DNA of 64,000 bases from Candidatus Dechloromonas phosphorivorans (GTDB taxonomy: Bacteria > Pseudomonadota > Gammaproteobacteria > Burkholderiales > Rhodocyclaceae). Below, one piece after another: positions 54,096 to 63,390 of this stretch. Position numbers and translations under genes: made by a program. The DNA is taken from positions 434,001 to 498,000 of the forward strand of contig JADKIP010000014.1 in the NCBI GenBank assembly GCA_016721185.1. Reading direction: 5' to 3'. Every line of letters begins with the position of its first letter. The stretch's first letter is position 1. The notes under the pieces were generated by a model, which was not told where the DNA came from, did not search any database, and saw only the letters and a list, made by a program, of their open reading frames with translations.

Positions 54096-54725
54096 TTAGG
54101 CCGCGTCGCGGCGGGTTAATACCTTGTCAATCAAACCATACTCTGCAGCTTCGGCGGCAGAAAGGAAGTTGTCGCGATCAGTATCTTTTTCGATGCGCTC
54201 CAGCGGTTGACCGCTGTGTTCGGCCATGATTCGGTTCAAACGATCGCGAATCGATAGAATTTCCTTGGCGTGGATAGCGATATCCGAAGCCTGACCTTGG
54301 AAACCACCCAGTGGCTGGTGAATCATTACACGCGAGTTGGGCAAGGCAAAACGCTTGCCTTTCGCGCCGGCATTGAGCAGGAAAGCACCCATTGAGGCTG
54401 CCTGACCGATACACAGGGTAGATACGTCCGGTTTGATAAATTGCATGGTGTCGTAGATAGACATGCCTGCAGTCACGGAGCCGCCCGGTGAATTAATGTA
54501 GAAATAAATATCCTTGTCCGGATTGTCTGCCTCAAGGAACAACAATTGAGCAACAACCAGATTTGCCGTTATGTCATTGACTGGGCCGACAAGAAATATC
54601 ACACGCTCTTTCAACAGGCGGGAATAGATGTCAAACGCACGTTCTCCGCGTCCGCTCTGTTCGATCACCATCGGGACCATGCCTAATGCCTGGGGATCCC
54701 AGTTGCTTAAGTTGTTGATATTCAT
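54096..54725 (-). CDS. clpP: ATP-dependent Clp protease proteolytic subunit
   Basis: A 209-residue serine protease forming the two-ring barrel used by ClpX and ClpA. The catalytic Ser is in GQAASMGAFLLNAGAKGKR near residue 109, the His is in SRVMIHQPLGG near residue 134, and the Asp is in KDTDRDNFLSA. The N-terminal MVPMVIEQSGRGERAFDIYS is the conserved propeptide/axial-loop region. It sits between tig and clpX in the canonical order. Confidence 0.97.
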   Translation of the reverse strand: MNINNLSNWDPQALGMVPMVIEQSGRGERAFDIYSRLLKERVIFLVGPVNDITANLVVAQLLFLEADNPDKDIYFYINSPGGSVTAGMSIYDTMQFIKPDVSTLCIGQAASMGAFLLNAGAKGKRFALPNSRVMIHQPLGGFQGQASDIAIHAKEILSIRDRLNRIMAEHSGQPLERIEKDTDRDNFLSAAEAAEYGLIDKVLTRRDAA

Positions 54726-54794
54726 GTCAGCCCTTGTTTTTACAAATATTGATTACAGTCAATTCCATTGTCGCGTTTGCGACAAAGTTCCGGA

Positions 54795-56099
54795 TTACTG
54801 CTTTTGACCCATAAGCTCATCAAAAGCGGCAGCCTTGTCGGTCACCTTGGCCTTGCTTAATACCCATTCCACAACATTGCTTTCAATTGCCACACCTTCC
54901 ACTTCGCCAAGACGTTGCGGTTGAGCGTAGTACCAGCGAATGATCTCTTCCGGTTGCTCATAGCTTTGGGCCGTTTCTTCGACCATTGCACGAACCTGTT
55001 CTGGCGTTGCTTGCAATTTCTCAGTCTTGACCAGCTCAGCAAGAATCAGGCCCAAGGTGACACGGCGTTTGGCCTGCTCGGTAAACCATTCCGGCTGAAT
55101 CGGGAAGTCGGCGTTTTTCATGCCGCGCTGTTCCATATCCTGGCGGGCGGCTTGCATCAGGCGCTGAATTTCCATCTCGACCAGTGAACTCGGTAGGGAG
55201 ATCGGGTTGGCTTTAATCAGTGCTTCCATAACCTGATCCTTAATCTTGGCCTCAATCCGGCGTTTTACTTCACGCTTCAGGTTGGCTTCAATTTCAGAAC
55301 GCATCTTGGTGATATCCCCATCAGCAATTCCCATCCCGATGGCAAATTCTGCGTCAATTTCTGGAAGCTTGGGCGCCTGGACTTGCTTAACCGTGATTTC
55401 AAACTGAACAGTTTGTCCTGCTAAATCTTTCGCGTGGTAATCATCCGGGAAAGCGAGGTCAAAAGTCTTGGATTCACCAACTTTTGCACCCTCAACCGCC
55501 TTCTCGAAATCTGGCAGCATCATGCCTTGACCAAGAACAAATGGGTAATCAGTTGCCTGTCCACCCTGGAATGGTTCACCGTCCTTCTTGCCGAGGAAGT
55601 CGATCACGACGCGGTCTTCGACCGCGGCGGCGCGGTCGGTGTCAACATATGAAACACGTTGTTTGCGCAGAATATCCAGCGTCTTATCTATTTCGGCGTC
55701 ACTGACTTCAAGTACTGGGCGTTCAATTTCTGCGGTCGACGTGTCGCCCAGCGTGATTTCTGGGTACACCTCAAAGATTGCGGAAAACTCGAGGTGAGTT
55801 TTGCTCTCTGTGACCTTCGGCTCAATGCGCGGATAGCCCGCAACGCGCATTTTTTGAGTGGCAACTGCTTCGCCAAACACGCGGTCAAGTTCTTCTGAAA
55901 GAACTTCGTGGCGCGCCTGGTCGCCGTGCTGTTGTTTAACGATGCTGAATGGCACCTTGCCCGGACGGAATCCTGACATTTTCATATTCTTGCCCATACG
56001 CTTCAGGCGTTGTTCCATTTCCTTCTCGACATTGCAAATGGCAATGGAGAGATCGACGCGACGTTCAAGGTCGTTAGCTTGTGCGGTAGTTGCTTCCAT
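54795..56099 (-). CDS. tig: Trigger factor
   Basis: A 434-residue ribosome-associated chaperone and peptidyl-prolyl isomerase. The ribosome-binding loop is GFRPGKVPFSIVKQQHG near residue 44. The FKBP-type domain lies at about residues 150-245 (EDRVVIDFLGKKDGEPFQGG), followed by the helical substrate-binding arms. Length matches E. coli Tig. It is the first gene of the tig-clpP-clpX-lon-hupB series and is divergent from the tRNA-Val gene, with about 155 bases between them. Confidence 0.96.
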   Translation of the reverse strand: MEATTAQANDLERRVDLSIAICNVEKEMEQRLKRMGKNMKMSGFRPGKVPFSIVKQQHGDQARHEVLSEELDRVFGEAVATQKMRVAGYPRIEPKVTESKTHLEFSAIFEVYPEITLGDTSTAEIERPVLEVSDAEIDKTLDILRKQRVSYVDTDRAAAVEDRVVIDFLGKKDGEPFQGGQATDYPFVLGQGMMLPDFEKAVEGAKVGESKTFDLAFPDDYHAKDLAGQTVQFEITVKQVQAPKLPEIDAEFAIGMGIADGDITKMRSEIEANLKREVKRRIEAKIKDQVMEALIKANPISLPSSLVEMEIQRLMQAARQDMEQRGMKNADFPIQPEWFTEQAKRRVTLGLILAELVKTEKLQATPEQVRAMVEETAQSYEQPEEIIRWYYAQPQRLGEVEGVAIESNVVEWVLSKAKVTDKAAAFDELMGQKQ

Positions 56100-56215
56100 G
56101 AGAATTCCTTGTGCCTACTGAGCCGAAAAATAAAGCTGTAAATTCTATCACGGTGAATAGAATGCGGATTAGTCGTAATAAACAAGAGAATGTTTCAAAA
56201 TTCGCTAACCGCCTG

Positions 56216-56243
56216 TTGACAACGTTTTTGAGCTGTCTATAAT
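56216..56243 (+). promoter_or_regulatory. Sigma-70 promoter of tRNA-Val
   Basis: TTGACA at 56216-56221 and TATAAT at 56238-56243, 16 bases apart, match the sigma-70 consensus at all 12 positions. A GC-rich discriminator (GCGGCC) follows, as is usual for stable RNA promoters under stringent control. The tRNA begins 13 bases after the -10 box. Confidence 0.88.
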
Positions 56244-56255
56244 GCGGCCTTCTTT

Positions 56256-56332
56256 AGGCGGTTAGCTCAGTTGGTTAGAGCGCCACGTTGACATCGTGGA
56301 GGTCGTTGGTTCGATTCCAATACCGCCTACCA
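56256..56332 (+). tRNA. tRNA-Val (anticodon GAC)
   Basis: A 77-nt cloverleaf with encoded CCA. The acceptor stem AGGCGGT/ACCGCCT pairs fully. The D-arm contains AGCTCAGTTGGTTAGAG, the anticodon stem is CCACG/CGTGG around TTGACAT (anticodon GAC), and the T-loop is TTCGATT. It lies alone between a strong promoter and a terminator. Confidence 0.95.
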
Positions 56333-56418
56333 AAATTCCTAACGGTAGCTAACTTGATGAATTTCCGAACTTGCCCTGCTGTTCAGAAAACATAAATAGA
56401 GTTGGCTTTCGTTTGACC

Positions 56419-56452
56419 AAAAAAGTGCGGCTCATGCCCGCACTTTTTTTTT
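56419..56452 (+). terminator. Intrinsic terminator between tRNA-Val and thrS
   Basis: AAAAAAGTGCGG and CCGCACTTTTTT form a perfect 12-bp stem with loop CTCATGC, followed by more T residues. It ends 15 bases before the thrS start, so it ends the tRNA transcript or could act as an attenuator for thrS. Confidence 0.82.
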
Positions 56453-56467
56453 GCCTAGAGATCCGCC

Positions 56468-58384
56468 ATGCCTAATATCAAATTGCCTGATGGTTCAATT
56501 CGCTCCTTTGAGCAATCAGTCACGATTGCAGAGGTTGCTGCCAGTATTGGTGCCGGTTTGGCTCGTGCGGCCTTGGCGGGAAAGGTGAATGGCAAGTTGG
56601 TAGATACATCTTTCTGCATTAACGAGGATGTTGATCTGGCAATCATTACCGATAAAGATGCAGACGGCCTGGATATTGTCCGCCACTCGACTGCCCACTT
56701 GCTGGCTCATGCGGTAAAAGAGTTATTTCCTGATGCGCAGGTAACAATTGGCCCAGTCATCGAAAACGGATTCTTCTACGATTTCGCCTATAAACGTCCG
56801 TTTACACTGGAAGACTTGGCGGCCATAGAGAAGCGTATGGCAGAGTTGGCAAAAAGGGATATCCCGGTTGTTCGCGAGGTGTTGGGGCGCGATGAGGCGA
56901 TTGAATTTTTTCTCGCGAAGGGTGAAAGATACAAGGCTGAACTGATTGAGGCTATTCCGGCGGGTGAGCAGTTGTCGTTATATCGCGAAGGGGATTTTGT
57001 AGACCTCTGCCGTGGGCCGCATGTCCCGACTACTGCCAAGCTCAAGGTCTTCAAATTGATGAAATTGGCCGGCGCCTACTGGCGTGGCGATCATCGTAAC
57101 GAGCAACTGCAGCGTATATACGGTACGGCTTGGACCAAAAAAGAAGACTTAGAAGCCTATTTGCATATGCTTGAAGAGGCGGAGAAGCGTGATCATCGTC
57201 GTCTTGGTAAACAATTCGATCTGTTTCATATGCAGGATGAAGCGCCTGGGCTTGTCTTTTGGCATCCCAAGGGCTGGGCCATTTGGCAGGAAATTGAGCA
57301 GTACATGCGGGCGGTCTACCGCAACAATGGTTATCAGGAGGTGCGTTGTCCTCAGATTCTTGATAAGGCGCTCTGGGAGAAATCCGGCCATTGGGAGCAT
57401 TACAAAGACAATATGTTCACCACGTCGTCGGAAAATCGGGACTACGCCGTCAAGCCGATGAATTGTCCGGGGCACGTCCAGGTCTTTAACGCTGACCTGC
57501 GCTCCTATCGTGAATTGCCGCTACGTTATGGTGAATTTGGCTCGTGTCATCGAAATGAGCCGGCTGGTGCGTTGCACGGGTTAATGCGTGTTCGTGGCTT
57601 TGTTCAAGATGATGGTCACATTTTCTGTACTGAGGATCAGATTGAAGCTGAGGTTACGGCTTTCAATGCACTGGTTCAGAAAGTTTATGCGGATTTTGGT
57701 TTTAATGACGTGGCCGTCAAGTTGGCGTTGCGTCCGGAAAGTCGTGTTGGCTCTGATGAAGTTTGGGACAAGGCGGAAGATGCGCTGAGGTGTGGGTTGC
57801 GTGCCTCTGGTTTGGCTTGGACGGAGTTGCCGGGTGAGGGGGCTTTCTACGGTCCCAAGATTGAGTTTCATATCAAGGATGCCATCGGTCGTTCCTGGCA
57901 ATGTGGAACTATGCAGGTTGATTTTTCAATGCCCGGTCGCCTCGGTGCTGAGTACGTTGCTGCTAACGACGAACGTAAAGTCCCTGTCATGCTGCATCGC
58001 GCCATTTTGGGTTCGCTGGAACGGTTTATTGGAATATTGATCGAGAATTTCTCGGGAGCCCTGCCGCTGTGGCTGGCGCCCGTGCAGGCGATAGTTCTGA
58101 ATATCTCCGAAAAACAGGCCGATTACGCGGCTGATCTGGCGCAAAAGCTACATCAGGCAGGCTTTCGGGCGGAGGCGGATTTGCGCAATGAGAAAATTAC
58201 CTATAAAATCCGCGAACATAGCTTGAATCGACTGCCTTATCAGCTAGTTGTGGGTGATAAAGAAAAAGCAGACGGACTGGTGGCCGTGCGTACTCGCGGT
58301 GGTCAGGATCTCGGACAGATGTCCGTGGATGATCTGGTCAAGCGACTTCAGAATGAAGTCGCGTCGCGAAGTGGCACGGCTTAA
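56468..58384 (+). CDS. thrS: Threonine-tRNA ligase
   Basis: A 638-residue class II aminoacyl-tRNA synthetase. An N-terminal TGS domain (MPNIKLPDGSIRSFEQSVTI) is followed by the editing domain with HSTAHLLAHAVKELFPDAQ (HxxxH) near residue 77. The catalytic domain has the zinc-binding Cys in MNCPGHVQVF near residue 335 and motif 2 in RYGEFGSCHRNEPAGALHGL. The anticodon-binding domain is at the C-terminus. Length is standard. It heads the thrS-infC-rpmI-rplT-pheST-ihfA operon, and a terminator-like hairpin lies just ahead. Confidence 0.97.
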   Translation: MPNIKLPDGSIRSFEQSVTIAEVAASIGAGLARAALAGKVNGKLVDTSFCINEDVDLAIITDKDADGLDIVRHSTAHLLAHAVKELFPDAQVTIGPVIENGFFYDFAYKRPFTLEDLAAIEKRMAELAKRDIPVVREVLGRDEAIEFFLAKGERYKAELIEAIPAGEQLSLYREGDFVDLCRGPHVPTTAKLKVFKLMKLAGAYWRGDHRNEQLQRIYGTAWTKKEDLEAYLHMLEEAEKRDHRRLGKQFDLFHMQDEAPGLVFWHPKGWAIWQEIEQYMRAVYRNNGYQEVRCPQILDKALWEKSGHWEHYKDNMFTTSSENRDYAVKPMNCPGHVQVFNADLRSYRELPLRYGEFGSCHRNEPAGALHGLMRVRGFVQDDGHIFCTEDQIEAEVTAFNALVQKVYADFGFNDVAVKLALRPESRVGSDEVWDKAEDALRCGLRASGLAWTELPGEGAFYGPKIEFHIKDAIGRSWQCGTMQVDFSMPGRLGAEYVAANDERKVPVMLHRAILGSLERFIGILIENFSGALPLWLAPVQAIVLNISEKQADYAADLAQKLHQAGFRAEADLRNEKITYKIREHSLNRLPYQLVVGDKEKADGLVAVRTRGGQDLGQMSVDDLVKRLQNEVASRSGTA

Positions 58385-58410
58385 TTATTGATGTTTTCGG
58401 GGGTTTTACC

Positions 58411-58935
58411 ATAGCTCAGAATAAGGCGCATCGCCTCAACGAAGAAATTACCGTGCCGGAGATTCGTCTCCAGGGTGTCGAGGGTGAACAACTGGGTGTC
58501 ATGAGTATTCGTGCCGCACTTCAGTTGGCTGAAGAAGCTGGAGTCGATCTCGTTGAGATTGCCCCGCTCGCTAAGCCGCCCGTTTGCCGTGTCATGGATT
58601 ATGGCAAGTTCAAGTATCAGGAACAGAAGCGCGCACACGAAGCCAAGTTGAAGCAGAAGCAGGTGCAGGTCAAGGAAGTTAAACTGCGCCCAGGTACCGA
58701 CGAAAACGATTACCAGATCAAGCTCAGAAACATGACGCGTTTCCTGGAAGAAGAAGACAAGGTCAAAGTGACCCTGCGCTTCCGGGGGCGCGAAATGGCG
58801 CACCAGGAATTTGGTATGCGTCAGTTGGAACGAATTAAAGCTGATCTTGAGGCGGTTGGCCAAGTCGAGCAGATGCCCAAGATGGAAGGTCGTCAGATGA
58901 TCATGATCATCGCACCAGCCAAAAAGAAGCCGTAA
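58411..58935 (+). CDS. infC: Translation initiation factor IF-3, non-canonical start codon
   Basis: About 174 residues. IF-3 keeps the 30S subunit free and checks start-codon choice. The N domain (NKAHRLNEEITVPEIRLQGV) and C domain (VKLRPGTDENDYQIKLRNMT) are complete. No ATG, GTG or TTG lies early enough to encode the conserved AQNKAHRLNEEI. The frame points to ATA at 58411 as start, read I/M-AQNKAHRL; ATT at 58387 is a less likely alternative. A rare start codon is the known basis of IF-3 autoregulation in E. coli (AUU). GTG 58453 would lose 14 conserved residues. Confidence 0.88.
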   Translation: MAQNKAHRLNEEITVPEIRLQGVEGEQLGVMSIRAALQLAEEAGVDLVEIAPLAKPPVCRVMDYGKFKYQEQKRAHEAKLKQKQVQVKEVKLRPGTDENDYQIKLRNMTRFLEEEDKVKVTLRFRGREMAHQEFGMRQLERIKADLEAVGQVEQMPKMEGRQMIMIIAPAKKKP

Positions 58936-59018
58936 TACGTAGTACCCATAAGTGCTTTCGGGTAATGGAAGTGTTCCCGCCGGGAACCACCTGACGGCAT
59001 GTCATTAAGGAGCAGAAA

Positions 59019-59216
59019 ATGCCCAAAATGAAGACCAAGAGCAGCGCCAAGAAGCGCTTCTCGGTTCGCGCTGGTGGCAGCATCAAGCGCGGCCAAGCCT
59101 TCAAGCGTCACATCCTGACCAAGAAGACCACCAAGGTGAAGCGTCATCTGCGCGGTGCTACTGCTGTTAACGAGCGCGACGTCGCATCCGTCCGCGCCAT
59201 GATGCCCTACGCGTAA
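59019..59216 (+). CDS. rpmI: 50S ribosomal protein L35
   Basis: A 65-residue basic ribosomal protein, MPKMKTKSSAKKRFSVRAGG at the start, with the typical LTKKTTKVKRHLRG segment. An AAGGAG site precedes ATG 59019. It lies 83 bases after infC; that leader, containing GTTCCCGCCGGGAAC, could fold into a regulatory hairpin. It is translated just ahead of rplT. Confidence 0.96.
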   Translation: MPKMKTKSSAKKRFSVRAGGSIKRGQAFKRHILTKKTTKVKRHLRGATAVNERDVASVRAMMPYA

Positions 59217-59227
59217 GGAGATAGAAG

Positions 59228-59587
59228 ATGCCTAGAGTTAAACGTGGTGTAACGGCGCGCGCGCGTCACAAGAAGGTTCTCGTCCAGGCCAAGGGTTACC
59301 GCGGTCGTCGCAAGAACGTATATCGCATCGCCAAACAGGCGGTGATGAAGGCTGGTCAATACCAGTACCGCGACCGTCGTCAACGGAAGCGTCAGTTCCG
59401 TGCTTTGTGGATTGCCCGTATCAATGCTGCAGCGCGTGAGCTGGGCATGAAGTACAGCACCTTCATGAACGGTCTGAAGAAGGCCAATATTGAGGTTGAC
59501 CGCAAGGTTCTGGCCGATCTGGCTGTCTTCGATCAGCCGGCATTTGCTGCTCTGGCCAATCAGGCCAAGGCACAGCTCGGCGCCTGA
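59228..59587 (+). CDS. rplT: 50S ribosomal protein L20
   Basis: A 119-residue ribosomal protein that binds 23S rRNA early in assembly and in enterics represses the infC-rpmI-rplT messenger. It starts MPRVKRGVTARARHKKVLVQ and shows the full family pattern (GYRGRRKNVYRIAKQAVMKA, RQFRALWIARINAAARELGM). It is 11 bases after rpmI with a GGAG site. A strong terminator follows 15 bases after its stop. Confidence 0.97.
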   Translation: MPRVKRGVTARARHKKVLVQAKGYRGRRKNVYRIAKQAVMKAGQYQYRDRRQRKRQFRALWIARINAAARELGMKYSTFMNGLKKANIEVDRKVLADLAVFDQPAFAALANQAKAQLGA

Positions 59588-59602
59588 GCGGAAGCGTAAT
59601 TA

Positions 59603-59630
59603 AAAAAAGGAGGCGTAAGCCTCCTTTTTT
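59603..59630 (+). terminator. Intrinsic terminator after rplT
   Basis: AAAAAAGGAGGC and GCCTCCTTTTTT form a perfect 12-bp stem with tetraloop GTAA. Its position between rplT and pheS suggests partial termination or attenuation of pheST, as in other proteobacteria. Confidence 0.88.
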
Positions 59631-59656
59631 ATTGGTGGTTTTGTTGGTGGAAGTCT

Positions 59657-60703
59657 ATGGATAATCTTGATCAAATCGTTAGCGAAGCCCAATCAGCTTT
59701 CGCTGCAATTTCTGACCCGGATGCGCTGGAACAGGTCAAAGCCCGTTTCCTTGGCAAGAGCGGTCAGATCACCGAACTCCTCAAAGGTTTGGGTAAACTG
59801 CCGCCGGAGGAGAAAAAGACTGCTGGGGCGACGATTAATCGTGCCAAGGAGGCCGTCGAGATTGCGCTGAATGCGCGTCGCGACGCGATCCGCAAGGCGA
59901 CGCTCGAAGCTCGTCTGGCTGAAGAAGCTCTGGATGTGACACTGCCCGGTCGCGCTGAAGCGCGCGGTGGTTTGCATCCGGTGACGCGGACGCTGGAGCG
60001 CATTGAGTCATTGTTCCATTCAATTGGCTTTGAAGTTGCCGATGGCCCCGAAATCGAAACCGATTTCCACAATTTCACGGCATTGAATACTCCGGAAGAT
60101 CATCCGGCACGTTCGATGCACGATACGTTTTATTTGCAGGGTAGCGACGGCAAGGTAGCCGACGGCGTGCTGCTGCGCACCCATACCAGCCCGATCCAGG
60201 CGCGTTACATGCAGGCGCATGTGGCTCGCTACGGTCAACTGGAAAAAATGCCCGAAATTCGCATCATTGCACCGGGCCGTGTTTACCGCGTCGATTCTGA
60301 TGCAACCCATTCGCCGATGTTCCATCAGGTTGAGGGTCTGTGGGTGGGTGAGGGCGTTTCCTTTGCCGACTTGAAGGGCGTTATTGCCGACTTCCTGCGC
60401 AGCTTCTTCGAGAGCGATGATCTGAAGGTTCGCTTCCGCCCCTCCTTTTTCCCGTTTACCGAGCCTTCCGCTGAAATCGACGTCGCCTTCATGAGCGGCC
60501 CGCTCGAAGGTCGCTGGCTGGAAATTGCTGGCTGCGGCATGGTGCACCCCGATGTTCTGCGCATCGCCGGCATTGATCCGGAAAAATACACCGGTTTCGC
60601 TTTCGGTTTTGGTCCTGACCGTTTGACGATGCTGCGCTACGGCGTAAACGATTTGCGCCTCTTCTTTGAAGGCGACCTCCGTTTCTTGAGGCAATTTGTA
60701 TGA
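59657..60703 (+). CDS. pheS: Phenylalanine-tRNA ligase alpha subunit
   Basis: A 348-residue catalytic subunit. The N-terminal coiled coil (to about residue 85) is followed by the class II core: ADGPEIETDFHNFTALNTPE (motif 1 region), RTHTSPIQARYMQAHV, motif 2 around RVYRVDSDATHSPMFHQVEG, and motif 3 in FAFGFGPDRLTMLRYGVNDL. An ATG at 59657 begins MDNLDQIV. The stop overlaps the pheT start by 4 bases. Confidence 0.97.
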   Translation: MDNLDQIVSEAQSAFAAISDPDALEQVKARFLGKSGQITELLKGLGKLPPEEKKTAGATINRAKEAVEIALNARRDAIRKATLEARLAEEALDVTLPGRAEARGGLHPVTRTLERIESLFHSIGFEVADGPEIETDFHNFTALNTPEDHPARSMHDTFYLQGSDGKVADGVLLRTHTSPIQARYMQAHVARYGQLEKMPEIRIIAPGRVYRVDSDATHSPMFHQVEGLWVGEGVSFADLKGVIADFLRSFFESDDLKVRFRPSFFPFTEPSAEIDVAFMSGPLEGRWLEIAGCGMVHPDVLRIAGIDPEKYTGFAFGFGPDRLTMLRYGVNDLRLFFEGDLRFLRQFV

Positions 60704-63074
60704 AATTTTCCGAATCATGGCTACGTACCCTCGTTGCCCCCGAGTTGTCTAGCGAGGCCCTGTCCCATCTGCTGACCATGGCCGGCCTCGAAGTTGAGGA
60801 GCTGGACCCGGTGGCTCCCCAATTCAATGATGTCGTCGTTGCCCATGTGCTGGAAGTGACCAAGCATCCGGATGCCGACCGGCTGAATGTTTGCAAGGTC
60901 GATACCGGCCGTGGTGAGCCGACGATCATCGTTTGCGGTGCGCCGAATGTTGCCGTTGGCCTGCGCGTTCCCTGCGCTTTGCCCGGCGCCCGGCTACCCG
61001 GCGATTTCGTCATCAAGATCGCCAAGGTACGTGGCATCGAATCGTCCGGCATGCTTTGTTCAGCGAAGGAGCTCGGCATTGCCGAAGAGGCTTCCGGGTT
61101 GTTGATTCTGCCGGTTGACGCACCGGTTGGGCAGTCGATTCGTCAGTATCTCGATCTTGATGACAATCTCTTCACCTTGAAGCTGACACCAAATCGCGCC
61201 GACTGCCTGTCGTTGACCGGTGTGGCTCGTGAAGTGGGGGCTATTGCCGATGCGCAGGTCAAGTTTGTTGATGTGCCGGAAGTTGCCGCCACTATCGCCG
61301 ATCAGCGCCAAGTTATTCTCGATGCCCCAGCCGCTTGCCCGCTTTACTGCGGCCGTATCATCCAGGGGGTCGATGCCAAGGCGTCAACGCCGGAGTGGAT
61401 GAAGCGTCGTCTGGAGCGTAGCGGTATCCGTGCCATTTCTGCGCTGGTCGATGTCACCAATTATGTGATGCTTGAGCTTGGTCAGCCGCTGCATGCTTTC
61501 GACAATGCCAAGCTCAGTGGCGCGGTGCATGCCCGCATGGCGCGGCCCGGTGAAAAACTGCTGCTGCTCAACGAACAGACGATCAATATTGATAGCGATA
61601 TTCTGGTCATTGCCGACGACGTCAAAGCGCTGGCCATGGCCGGCGTCATGGGCGGTGAAGAGAGTAGCGTCACGCTCGAAACCACCGAGCTTTTGCTTGA
61701 GTCGGCATTCTTCGCGCCAAAGGCAATTGCTGGCCGTGCTCGCCGATACGGTTTTAGTTCCGATGCCTCGCACCGTTTTGAGCGTGGCGTCGATTTTGGC
61801 GGTGCTCGTCGCGCGATTGAGCGTACTACCCGCCTGATTCTCGATATCTGTGGCGGTGCTGCCGGGCCTGTTGTCGAAGCCAGAGCAGAAATGCCGGCCC
61901 GCAAACCGGTTCGCCTGCGTACCGATCGCGCCGCCAAGGTGCTCGGTATGGCTATTCCAGCCGAGCAGATCGCCAAGCTTTTCTCCGGGCTCAGCCTGTC
62001 GTTCACCCGTGATGGCGATGATTTTTTGGTTCAGCCGCCGACGTGGCGTTTCGATATCGAGATTGAAGAGGATCTGATCGAAGAAATCGCCCGTCTCTAC
62101 GGCTACGATAAAATTCCCTCGCCAGCGCCGCGTGGGCCGCTTTCCATGCTGGTGCAACCGGAGGCGCAGCGTCCGCAGGCATATGTCCGGCAGTTGCTGG
62201 TCGATCGCGGCTATCAGGAAGTGATCAATTTTGCTTTTGTTGAAGAAGCCTGGGAAGCAGATTTCGCGGCCAATACCAATTTGATTCGTTTGGCGAATCC
62301 GATTGCCAGTCAGATGGCAGTGATGCGGTCAACCCTGTTTGGTGGGCTCATTTCGAACCTGCGTACCAATCTTAATCGCAAGCAGAACCGTGTTCGTCTA
62401 TTCGAAACGGGTCGTACGTTCCATCGCGTTGCGAAAGGTTATCCAGTTGAAGGCTTCCATCAGCCGAGGAAACTGGCCGGATTGGCTTATGGCGGCGCGT
62501 TGCCCGGAAGGTTGGAGCGATGGCGGTCGCAAGGTCGACTTTTTCGATGTAAAGGGTGATCTTGAAGCCTTGCTTGCGCCAGCAAAACTCCGCTTTGAAA
62601 AGCTGCAGCATCCAGCCCTCCATCCAGGTCGTACGGCGAAGGTGCTGCTTGATGATCGTGAAATTGGCAGTATTGGTGAACTACATCCGGAATGGGTTCA
62701 GAAATACGACTTACCGCTAGCGCCAGTAGTCTTCGAGCTCGATTTTGATGCGGTCAAGGCGGCGAGCGTTCCGTCATATATCGAAGTCTCGAAGTTCCCG
62801 GCAGTGATTCGTGATCTTGCCGTTGTCGTCGATCAGGGTGTTGCGCTCCAGGCGATTCTGGATGGCTTGAAAGGCAGTTGCCGGCTCTGGTCAATGATGT
62901 CCAGCTGTTCGATGTTTATGCCGGCAAAGGGTCGCTGAAAACAAGAAAAGCCTTGCTTTACGGATAGTTATGCAAGATACTCAACGCACTTTGCAAGATT
63001 CGGAAGTTGATGCTGCAATGCAGCAACTGGTGTCCTGTTTCGAACAGGCATTCGGTGCTCAACTGCGTGCCTGA
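60700..63074 (+). CDS. pheT: Phenylalanine-tRNA ligase beta subunit, three 3' indels
   Basis: A subunit of about 791 residues when repaired. It has the N-terminal tRNA-binding domain (VAHVLEVTKHPDADRLNVCK), the B3/B4 editing domain (GIRAISALVDVTNYVMLELG), B5, the catalytic-like core, and a C-terminal anticodon-binding FDX-ACB domain. The first frame ends at 62559. Removing one G at 62506-62507 restores ALPEGWSDGGRKVDFF. Adding one G at 62873-62874 restores LKGQLPALVNDVQLFDVYAG. Adding one G at 62929-62931 restores GKGVAENKKSLALRIV, and the frame then runs to TGA 63072-63074 through DSEVDAAMQQLVSCFEQAFG. Because the gene is essential, these are almost surely sequence errors. Confidence 0.94.
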
Positions 63075-63087
63075 CGGAACAATAACG

Positions 63088-63390
63088 ATGACGTTAACCA
63101 AAGCCGAACTCGCCGACCTGTTGTTCGAAAGCGTTGGCCTTAACAAGCGAGAGGCTAAAGATATGGTTGAGGCATTTTTTGAAGAAATTCGAAATTCGCT
63201 GGAAACCAGTGATGGTGTAAAGCTATCCGGCTTTGGTAACTTTCAATTGCGTGACAAACCACAACGCCCTGGACGTAACCCGAAAACAGGTCAGGAAATC
63301 CCTATTACTGCCCGCCGCGTGGTTACTTTCCATGCAAGCCAAAAACTAAAGTCTGATGTTGAGCTCGCTTTCGATGGAACAACGGCCTAA
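63088..63390 (+). CDS. ihfA: Integration host factor subunit alpha
   Basis: A 100-residue DNA-bending protein, MTLTKAELADLLFESVGLNK at the start. The beta-arm region GFGNFQLRDKPQRPGRNPKT and the IPITARRVVTFHASQKLK segment distinguish IHF-alpha from HU. ATG 63088 is 13 bases after the repaired pheT stop. The order pheT-ihfA-merR is canonical in proteobacteria. Its end overlaps the start of the MerR gene. Confidence 0.96.
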   Translation: MTLTKAELADLLFESVGLNKREAKDMVEAFFEEIRNSLETSDGVKLSGFGNFQLRDKPQRPGRNPKTGQEIPITARRVVTFHASQKLKSDVELAFDGTTA

